Under the pieces are notes generated by a model. That model ran no database searches. It was given only the letters and a program-made list of their open reading frames with translations, and had not been told where the DNA came from. A DNA stretch of 7,391 bases from JBFLYE01 sp040756715 [NCBI: bacterium] (GTDB lineage: Bacteria; UBA9089; UBA9088). Within the stretch, counting starts at the first letter, position 1; every line of letters begins with the position of its first letter. Location: the NCBI GenBank assembly GCA_040756715.1, contig JBFLYE010000200.1, positions 1-7,391 of the forward strand. The letters run 5' to 3'. Positions 1-5,187 of the stretch are shown here, one piece after another. Position numbers and translations under genes: made by a program.

Positions 1-1219
1 GCTTCGTAAGCCTCCATACATTTTACACAGATGGTTCGCATAAGCCTTTGAGCAACCCCTGCTCTCTCCTTATCCCTTATCTCACCCACCAAGATAATAT
101 CCGGGTCTTGACGCAAGAAAGACCTTAAACCAGAAGCAAAATCTAAACCAATTTCTGGTTTGACTTGTTGTTGGTTCACTCCGGTCATAATATACTCTAC
201 CGGGTTTTCCACAGTCATTATATTCTTCCTTTCTGAACGAATAGCCGCCAATGTGGAGTAAAGGGTGGTTGTCTTTCCACTCCCTGTAGGTCCGCTGATT
301 AAGATAAATCCCTGGGGCTTACAGATATAATTGCGATAAATTGCAAGGGTTTCTGGATCAAAGAGGAGATTAAGATCCAGGCATAGACCCCTAGGGTCTA
401 AAATTCTCATCACTATCTTCTCTCCAAAGACAGTCGGGGTTACTGAAATACGCAGGTCTACCTCATAACCCCCTATTTTCACTTTGGCTCGTCCATCTTG
501 CGGCAACCGCCTTTCCGTGATATCCATACCTGACATAATCTTTACCCGAGAGACAATACCCCCTCTGAAGGTGTTTACCTGCTGAAGAGACCTTATGAAG
601 AACCCCATCAATCCGATAGCGAATCCAGATACTCTCCTCAAATGGCTCAATATGAATATCAGAGGCACCCATCTTGATGGCTTCAATCAACATATGATTA
701 ACCAGGTTGATAGCGGGAACTTCCTCCTTTCCAACCTCTAGTTCAGTTACCTCCTCTTCTCTCTCTAATGTGGGCTTTGCCTCCTTTAGGATGCCCTCTA
801 CAATTGCCCCTTTTCCATAATACCTCCCAATCGCCCTTCTAATCTCCCTCTCTGAGGCAAGGACTAGCTTCACCTCATAGCCCATTGCCTTTATCTTTTC
901 TATACCTAAGGTGTCTAATGGATCAGCCACCGCCAAGGTGAGGCTATCCTTTCTTCTCGCAATAGGAAAGATAAGATGGGCTTGTGCTAAGGATTCCGGG
1001 ATTGCCTCAACTACACTGGAATCAATCCCTACTACCTTAGAAAGGTTAATCTTGGTTATGCCCAGCTTTAAGCTCAAGAAGCCCATCATCTTCTCTTCAC
1101 TCACTAAACCTGTAGAGACAAGGGCTCTCACTAACGACTCTTTGCTTTGCTTCTTCTTTAGCTTTTTCTAAGCCATCCTGGCTGATAATGCCATCCTTAA
1201 CCAGGGCTTGTTCTAAATC
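1..1219 (-). pseudogene. Decayed GspE/PilB-family secretion/pilus assembly ATPase, 3' end beyond window edge
   Basis: Intact relatives are cytoplasmic hexameric ATPases that power type II secretion or type IV pilus extension. Stitching frames together recovers the N-terminal domain (LVKDGIIS near 1200, then ALVSTGLVSEEKMM), the linker motif GASDIHIEP, the Walker A motif GPTGSGKTTT (about 258-290), the Asp box TVENPVEY, the Walker B motif DPDIILVGEIRD (about 70-105), and the start of the Cys motif (RTICVKC). It is broken in four places. No start codon exists: an in-frame TAA at 1220-1222 directly precedes the homology. One frameshift lies near 1141-1146. Another lies in the C5 run at 559-563 (G5 on the coding strand); one G fewer restores LQRGIVSRVKIM. 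GEIRDKE joins directly to AQRLMR near 55-68, losing roughly 48 residues including the conserved TGH-STLHTND segment. Lesions in several places argue for a real pseudogene rather than sequencing error. GspE and PilB cannot be told apart here. Confidence 0.9.
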
Positions 1220-1586
1220 TTAAATTAGCAATAAAATCTTGAGATTGTATAGGATTATTCCTAATTCGGGTTTGTGAATCTGCTCCTTTATAAATAATTT
1301 TCCCCACACGGTTGATATGTTCAATCAAATCAGGGTTATTTATGCTTTCGTAATGAACCACATCAAAAAAATATGGTAAGGGAATTTCTTCGTTAAGCGT
1401 GAAGCTTAGATGCTTGACTGTTTCGTCGCTAATATCCTTCCCTTTTATGGCCAGATCAACATCAGACCCTTTTTTATGGCTTCCTTTGGCGCGTGAACCA
1501 AATATAACCGCCTGTTCAATCTGAGAAAATCTCTCTAATGCTTTGATAATATTTTCCAGATCACGCTCTTTTAATTCGTTATTCAT
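1197..1586 (-). CDS. mntA: MntA-type nucleotidyltransferase antitoxin with an extended C-terminal tail
   Basis: This is a minimal nucleotidyltransferase of 129 residues. Family members neutralise their HepT partner by adding AMP to its active-site tyrosine. The motif GS-x10-DxD is exact (G30, S31, D42, D44), and a third acidic residue follows at D75 (FFDVV), so the catalytic site looks intact. The ATG overlaps the upstream hepT stop codon (ATGA), and GAGG lies 7 nt upstream of the ATG, so the two are translationally coupled. Homology to compact family members should end near GKIIYK (residue 100). The last 29 residues look like read-through into flanking DNA, and the final eight codons (about 1197-1219) overlap the ATPase remnant in a different frame. 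The tail probably has no conserved role. It could also be annotated simply as a nucleotidyltransferase-domain protein. Confidence 0.92.
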   Translation of the reverse strand: MNNELKERDLENIIKALERFSQIEQAVIFGSRAKGSHKKGSDVDLAIKGKDISDETVKHLSFTLNEEIPLPYFFDVVHYESINNPDLIEHINRVGKIIYKGADSQTRIRNNPIQSQDFIANLRFRTSPG

Positions 1587-1993
1587 AATTCTACCTCAGG
1601 CTTTAGATGATTATACAATTGTTGCAACATAGGAAAATATGCCTTTTTAATAGTTGAAACAACCTTGTCAGCTGTGCTTTCATCGTATGTATGAGTAGTC
1701 AGATTTCTATCTTCTAACGCCTCAATCCAGATCTGCCCATCCTCAATTAGACCTGATTGAAAAGCCTGTTTTATGGCTTCTCTGGGTGTCTGAACATTCC
1801 AACCTTGCTCCGATAGATAATCTTTCATCAATTTCCAGGCAAGCTCAAAGGACATTTCATAAAACTGGATTAGTCCCCCTTTTTCTGCTTCAGAGGGATT
1901 CTTTATTGCCACTGTCCGTTCTATTAGTAAATATGCCTTTTCAAAATTCTGAAACCGCTGTTTCCAGCGAACATCCTTTTTTTCTATTGTCAT
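1583..1993 (-). CDS. hepT: HepT-like HEPN toxin (HI0074 family, nucleotidyltransferase substrate-binding protein)
   Basis: This is a 136-residue all-helical HEPN protein, a usual length for the HI0074/HepT family. Family signatures are visible: RWKQRFQNFEKAY near residue 9, FELAWKLMKDYL (49-60), PREAIKQAF (70-78), and the active site RNLTTHTY (96-103). That last segment matches the RX4HXY motif exactly: R96, H101, and Y103 as the expected AMPylation site. HepT proteins act as RNases in the cytoplasm and are silenced by the cognate MntA encoded just downstream. The start is supported by AGGAGA 7 nt upstream. The gene is first in a two-gene operon, with a 4-nt overlap into mntA, behind a near-consensus promoter about 150 nt upstream. 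Family membership is clear. Toxicity in this host is inferred. Confidence 0.93.
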   Translation of the reverse strand: MTIEKKDVRWKQRFQNFEKAYLLIERTVAIKNPSEAEKGGLIQFYEMSFELAWKLMKDYLSEQGWNVQTPREAIKQAFQSGLIEDGQIWIEALEDRNLTTHTYDESTADKVVSTIKKAYFPMLQQLYNHLKPEVEL

Positions 1994-2000
1994 CTATTCT

Positions 2001-2006
2001 TCTCCT
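2001..2006 (-). promoter_or_regulatory. Shine-Dalgarno site of hepT
   Basis: AGGAGA on the minus strand lies 7 nt before the ATG at 1991-1993. This fixes the hepT start and contrasts with the absence of such a site in front of hdrA. Confidence 0.75.
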
Positions 2007-2148
2007 TTCACTTTCAACTTTTACTCCGCCTTGAGCTTTTGAATCTCTATTTTCTTCCGAGATCCAAAAATAAGTTCCATCATAGTGATAGCTGTAATAC
2101 ATCTATCTTCCCTTGGGATTTGAGAAATAAATGATAAAGCTTTTCTAT

Positions 2149-2177
2149 ATTTTATCACAAAAAGTCTGTAGTGTCAA
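2149..2177 (-). promoter_or_regulatory. Near-consensus sigma70 promoter reading toward hepT-mntA
   Basis: On the minus strand TTGACA (2172-2177, 6/6 consensus) is followed by a 17-nt spacer and TAAAAT (2149-2154, 5/6). Transcription would start near 2142 and give a leader of about 150 nt before hepT. The region contains no other convincing gene start, so this is the best candidate promoter for the toxin-antitoxin operon. It may also be the original promoter of the ATPase gene whose 5' end the cassette now occupies. No operator-like dyad is obvious around it. Confidence 0.7.
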
Positions 2178-2276
2178 TCTTTGGCAGGGCAATTCCCCTT
2201 ATTCATCAGGTCTTAGATTCTTACATAATTTATTCCATTAAATAGAACCGTCCCCTTTTTTCTCTTTGCCTATTAT

Positions 2277-2302
2277 GGGAATATTTTACCAAAATCTTTC
2301 CC
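2277..2302. repeat. Imperfect inverted repeat
   Basis: GGGAA and ATTTT pair with AAAAT and TTCCC around an ACC loop. The arms are interrupted by an asymmetric T versus CT bulge. No T-run follows directly, so it does not look like an intrinsic terminator. It could be a small structured element or a chance AT-rich dyad. Confidence 0.4.
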
Positions 2303-2396
2303 TATTGTCAAAAATTTTGTATGTGTTTAGCTTTGGTGAGAATAAAATTGGGAAATAGGCACTTAAGGCGAGAGAGTTTATTTATTACTTGCTTTC

Positions 2397-2420
2397 TTTG
2401 TGCCTTTGCCCCTTTGTGCC
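2397..2420 (+). repeat. Three tandem 8-bp units
   Basis: TTTGTGCC, TTTGCCCC and TTTGTGCC follow one another without gaps; the middle copy differs at two positions. Function is unknown. It resembles the low-complexity tandem units often seen in bacterial intergenic DNA. Confidence 0.55.
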
Positions 2421-2462
2421 AATGTTAATCTTTTTGAAAAAGCAATCACAAAAAAATAATTA

Positions 2463-2491
2463 TTGCCAAAAACATCAATTTATTTTAAACT
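2463..2491 (+). promoter_or_regulatory. Possible hdrA promoter, very close to the start codon
   Basis: TTGCCA (2463-2468, 5/6) is followed by a 17-nt spacer and TAAACT (2486-2491, 4/6). A transcript starting 6-8 nt downstream would have only a 5-8 nt leader before the ATG at 2505. No Shine-Dalgarno sequence is present in the AT-only stretch before the start. An alternative upstream -35 (TTGAAA at 2434-2439) pairs only with a poor -10. The region is so AT-rich that chance matches are likely. Confidence 0.35.
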
Positions 2492-2504
2492 TTTTATTTA
2501 AAAA

Positions 2505-4457
2505 ATGGCAAGGATTGGTGTATTTGTTTGTCATTGCGGGGTAAATATTTCTGGGGTGGTTGATTGTCCTTCGGTAGCAAGCGAATTGCTCAAAATCCCA
2601 GGGGTTGTTTATACAAGGGATTATCAATATATGTGCTCCTTACCTGGACAAGCCTTAATAAAAGGGGCAATAAGGGATTATAAGCTTTCCAGGGTTGTGG
2701 TTGCTGCCTGCTCTCCCAGGATGCATGAGGAGACATTTAGGAATTGTATTAAAGAGGCAGGTCTTAATCCATATCTTCTTGAAATGGCGAATATCAGGGA
2801 GCAATGCTCTTGGGTTCATACAGATAAGGAAAAAGCAACAAAAAAGGCAATTGAGCTTGTCCAAATGGCTTGTGCAAAGGCAAAGAGAAATATTCCCTTA
2901 AGTAAATTAAGAGCCGATGTTTGCAAAAGGGTATTGGTTATTGGCGGTGGAATTGCAGGAATTCAAGCAGCCTTGGATTTAGGAAATGCTGGAATTTCTA
3001 CAATAATTGTAGAAAGAACATCCACAATTGGAGGAAAGATGGCTCAGCTTGACAAGACATTTCCAACCCTTGATTGCTCTGCCTGTATTCTAACCCCAAA
3101 GATGGTTGAGGTCTCAAGGATGAATAATCTCAAAATTTATACATATTCTGAAATTGAAGAAGTCTCTGGCTTTATGGGAAACTTTAAGGTTAAAATAAGA
3201 AAAAGAGCAAGATCAATTGATGAAAGCAAATGCACCGGCTGTGGTGGTTGCCTTGAAAAATGCCCGCTAAAGATTCCCTCAGAATTTAATATGGGATTAA
3301 GCACAAGGGGTGCAATATACATCCCATTCCCACAGGCTGTCCCAAGAATTCCTGTAATTGATCGAGAAAATTGTCTATATTTCACAAAGAAAAGGTGTGG
3401 CTTGTGTAAAAAAGCCTGTGATAGAGATGCAATTAACTATTCTCAGGAAGATGAGATAATCACAGAGGATGTAGGAGCAATCATTGTGGCAACAGGGTTT
3501 TCCTTGTTTGACCACAAAGCCTATGGAGAATATGGAGAAGGAAGGTTTAAGGATGTTCTCTCCTCCCTCTCCTTTGAAAGGCTTATAAATGCATCTGGTC
3601 CTACAAAAGGACACATAAAAAGGCCATCAGATGGGAAAGAGCCAAAAAGCGTTTGTTTTATTCAGTGTATTGGCTGCAGGGATGAGGCAAAAGGCATTTC
3701 ATATTGCGGAAGGTTTTGCTGTATGTACACGGCAAAGCAGGCAATTTTATTAAAGGAGCATATTCCCGATTGCAAGGCCTATGTTTTTTATATTGATATA
3801 AGGGCAGCTGGCAAGGGATATGAGGAGTTTGTAGAGAAGGCAAGGATAAAATATGGCATTTCATATATCAGGGGAAGGGTATCTAAGATTTATCAAAAAA
3901 AGGATAGGCTTGTTTTAAAGGGTGCGGATACATTGGCAGGGATTCCATTGGAGATTGAAGCTGATATGGTTGTTTTGGCAAACGGTGCTATTGCCCAAGC
4001 TGATTCCAAAAATCTAGCCCAAATTTTAAAAATACCCTATGATGAATATGGCTTCTTTGCCGAGCTCCATCCAAAGCTAGCACCCTCTGAAACAACCAGC
4101 GGAGGCATATTTCTAGCTGGTTCTTGCCAATTCCCAAAGGATATTCCCGATTGTGTGCAATCTGCCGGGGCAGCATCTTCTAAAGCAATCTCCCTTGTTT
4201 CAAAGGATTTCCTTGAGATAGAACCAATGATTGCAAGGGTAAATAAAGAGCTTTGTAAAGGTTGCTTTGCTTGTTTAGATGTCTGTGCCTATTCTGCCAT
4301 TGAAAAGGAAGAGATAAAAGGAAGGATAACTGCAAAAATAAACCCTGCCCTATGCCATGGCTGTGGCTCTTGCCTTTCCATCTGTAGATGCTCTGCCATA
4401 AGCCTGGATGGATTTTCCTCTAATGGATTATTCCATCAGCTTGAGAAATCCTGTTGA
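2505..4457 (+). CDS. hdrA: HdrA-family FAD/iron-sulfur oxidoreductase (heterodisulfide reductase subunit A-like)
   Basis: HdrA subunits bind FAD and several [4Fe-4S] clusters. In anaerobes they act as the cytoplasmic hub of electron-bifurcating complexes. At 650 residues this is full length. In order it has the N-terminal cysteine-containing domain (RIGVFVCHCG; CS at 44-45 and 69-70), the FAD-binding motif GGGIAG (147-152), DCSAC (190-194), an inserted ferredoxin module (C243, C246, C249, C253; then C290, C298, C301, C305), the family block FIQCIGCRDE to FYIDIRAAGKGYEEF (385-442), and a C-terminal two-cluster ferredoxin (C584, C587, C590, C594; C617, C620, C623, C627). The proline that usually follows the last Cys of ferredoxin motifs is replaced by Ala595 and Arg628. 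The start matches the conserved family N-terminus but lacks a Shine-Dalgarno. No hdrB, hdrC, mvhD or hydrogenase gene is adjacent, so the substrate and redox partners cannot be inferred from context. Confidence 0.95.
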   Translation: MARIGVFVCHCGVNISGVVDCPSVASELLKIPGVVYTRDYQYMCSLPGQALIKGAIRDYKLSRVVVAACSPRMHEETFRNCIKEAGLNPYLLEMANIREQCSWVHTDKEKATKKAIELVQMACAKAKRNIPLSKLRADVCKRVLVIGGGIAGIQAALDLGNAGISTIIVERTSTIGGKMAQLDKTFPTLDCSACILTPKMVEVSRMNNLKIYTYSEIEEVSGFMGNFKVKIRKRARSIDESKCTGCGGCLEKCPLKIPSEFNMGLSTRGAIYIPFPQAVPRIPVIDRENCLYFTKKRCGLCKKACDRDAINYSQEDEIITEDVGAIIVATGFSLFDHKAYGEYGEGRFKDVLSSLSFERLINASGPTKGHIKRPSDGKEPKSVCFIQCIGCRDEAKGISYCGRFCCMYTAKQAILLKEHIPDCKAYVFYIDIRAAGKGYEEFVEKARIKYGISYIRGRVSKIYQKKDRLVLKGADTLAGIPLEIEADMVVLANGAIAQADSKNLAQILKIPYDEYGFFAELHPKLAPSETTSGGIFLAGSCQFPKDIPDCVQSAGAASSKAISLVSKDFLEIEPMIARVNKELCKGCFACLDVCAYSAIEKEEIKGRITAKINPALCHGCGSCLSICRCSAISLDGFSSNGLFHQLEKSC

Positions 4458-4472
4458 CAGAGGATTATTCCA
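4425..4472 (+). repeat. Direct repeat GGATTATTCCA (4425-4435 and 4462-4472)
   Basis: Two identical 11-bp copies are spaced 37 bp start to start. Each has weak dyad symmetry (GGA..TCC). The second lies within the spacer of the Uma2 promoter and the first lies in the last codons of hdrA. They could be an operator pair or a small local duplication; nothing in the sequence decides between these. Confidence 0.45.
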
Positions 4473-4482
4473 ATGGTATATT
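4454..4482 (+). promoter_or_regulatory. Near-consensus sigma70 promoter overlapping the hdrA stop codon, driving the Uma2 gene
   Basis: TTGACA (4454-4459, 6/6) contains the hdrA TGA stop (4455-4457). A 17-nt spacer leads to TATATT (4477-4482, 5/6). Transcription would start near 4489, leaving a leader of about 40 nt that carries a strong ribosome-binding site. This suggests the downstream gene is transcribed on its own and not only as read-through from hdrA. Confidence 0.7.
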
Positions 4483-4514
4483 TATTTAGTAATGAAAGGG
4501 TGAGATAAATTCTA

Positions 4515-4523
4515 AAAGGAGGT
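4515..4523 (+). promoter_or_regulatory. Strong Shine-Dalgarno site of the Uma2 gene
   Basis: AAAGGAGGT contains the full AGGAGG core (4517-4522), 8 nt before the ATG at 4531. It sets the start and is the strongest ribosome-binding site in the window. Confidence 0.85.
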
Positions 4524-4530
4524 ATTATTT

Positions 4531-5115
4531 ATGGCTCTTCTGGCAAGAAAAACAAAAGAACGATTCACCTATGGAGATTATCTGAAATGGTCAGATGAAG
4601 AACGGTGGGAACTGATAGATGGGGTAGCTTATGATATGAGCCCCTCTCCTTCAAGAAGGCATCAGGAGGTAGTGGGTAATATATTTACTGAATTCCATAA
4701 TTATTTAAAAAACAAGCCCTGTGAGGTGTATCTTGCCCCTTTTGATGTCCGATTGCCCAAGGCTGATGAGGCAGAAGAAGAGATAGAAACCGTGGTTCAA
4801 CCAGATATTGTGGTTGTTTGTGAGCGGAATAAACTTGATGATCGTGGATGTATCGGTGCTCCGGATATCATTATAGAAATCTTATCTCCCTACACTGCCA
4901 AAAAAGACCTTATCACCAAATATCATCTATATGAAAGGCATAAAGTCAAACAATATTGGATATTTGACCCAGCCACAGAGGAGGTGGTTATATTTAAACT
5001 TAAACAGGATAAGTATGGAGAGCCTGAAGAATATAAAAAACAAGAGAGGATAAAAGTGGACATCTTTGAAGATTTAAAAATAGATTTAAACACCATATTT
5101 TCCTCTAGAGAATAA
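4531..5115 (+). CDS. Uma2 family (DUF820) PD-(D/E)XK nuclease-fold protein
   Basis: The protein has 194 residues, a typical size for the family. Signatures seen are ERWELIDGVAYDMSPSPSRRHQ (24-45, with E27 and H44), the beta-strand pair QPDIVVV (90-96) and GAPDIIIEILSP (109-120), then KKDLITKYHLYERHKVKQYWIFDP (124-147). D112, E116 (ExL) and K125 fit the D-ExK-like catalytic set of the PD-(D/E)XK fold, so the active site looks intact. Uma2 proteins are often multicopy in cyanobacteria and candidate phyla. Endonuclease activity is predicted from the fold, and the biological role is not established. The gene lies 73 nt after hdrA but has its own promoter and Shine-Dalgarno, and it converges on the next gene with a 72-bp gap lacking an obvious terminator hairpin. 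It is probably a stand-alone accessory gene. Confidence 0.93.
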   Translation: MALLARKTKERFTYGDYLKWSDEERWELIDGVAYDMSPSPSRRHQEVVGNIFTEFHNYLKNKPCEVYLAPFDVRLPKADEAEEEIETVVQPDIVVVCERNKLDDRGCIGAPDIIIEILSPYTAKKDLITKYHLYERHKVKQYWIFDPATEEVVIFKLKQDKYGEPEEYKKQERIKVDIFEDLKIDLNTIFSSRE

Positions 5116-5187
5116 AAAATAAATTTTGTACCTGTTTAAATTGCAAATTGTAAAATGAAAGAGAAATGTTAAATTTTGATGTAGATT

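Larger units (their letters stand above)
1994..2504. other. Divergent intergenic region between hepT and hdrA
   Basis: This 511-bp AT-rich gap holds the hepT promoter and leader (about 1994-2177), a weak hdrA promoter next to the start codon, and a middle stretch without a gene. Within the middle lie an imperfect hairpin at 2277-2302, the AGAACCGTCCCC block at 2244-2255, and three tandem 8-mers at 2397-2420. Two very short reading frames occur in the minus-strand leader (2021-2083 and 1941-2102), neither with convincing coding evidence. I see no tRNA, riboswitch or canonical terminator. Confidence 0.6.

Noticed and set aside
463-1131. An independent, functional short ATPase-N-domain protein starting at the GTG at 1129-1131
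   Set aside because: The frame ends in a nonsense tail after the G5 frameshift, and its start lies inside homologous sequence continued in another frame upstream.
911-1171. Plus-strand open frame opposite the ATPase remnant
   Set aside because: Low-complexity translation with no family signature. It lies antisense to clear GspE/PilB homology and is only a shadow frame.
1786-2034. Plus-strand open frame opposite hepT
   Set aside because: It mirrors the hepT coding region and its leader, and the Ser/Leu-rich translation resembles nothing.
1994-2504. CRISPR array, tRNA or riboswitch in the intergenic region
   Set aside because: There are no regularly spaced repeats longer than 8 bp, no cloverleaf, and no recognisable aptamer core.
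2655-3864. Several minus-strand open frames inside hdrA
   Set aside because: All lie opposite an intact 650-residue gene with conserved motifs throughout; none has a start signal or a recognisable domain.
2505-5115. hdrA and Uma2 as one functional operon
   Set aside because: The 73-nt spacing would allow it, but the downstream gene has its own near-consensus promoter and the two families have no known shared pathway.
5116-5187. Bidirectional terminator between the convergent genes
   Set aside because: The gap is AT-rich and has a repeated TAAATTTTG, but no stable GC-containing stem followed by a T-run is visible on either strand.
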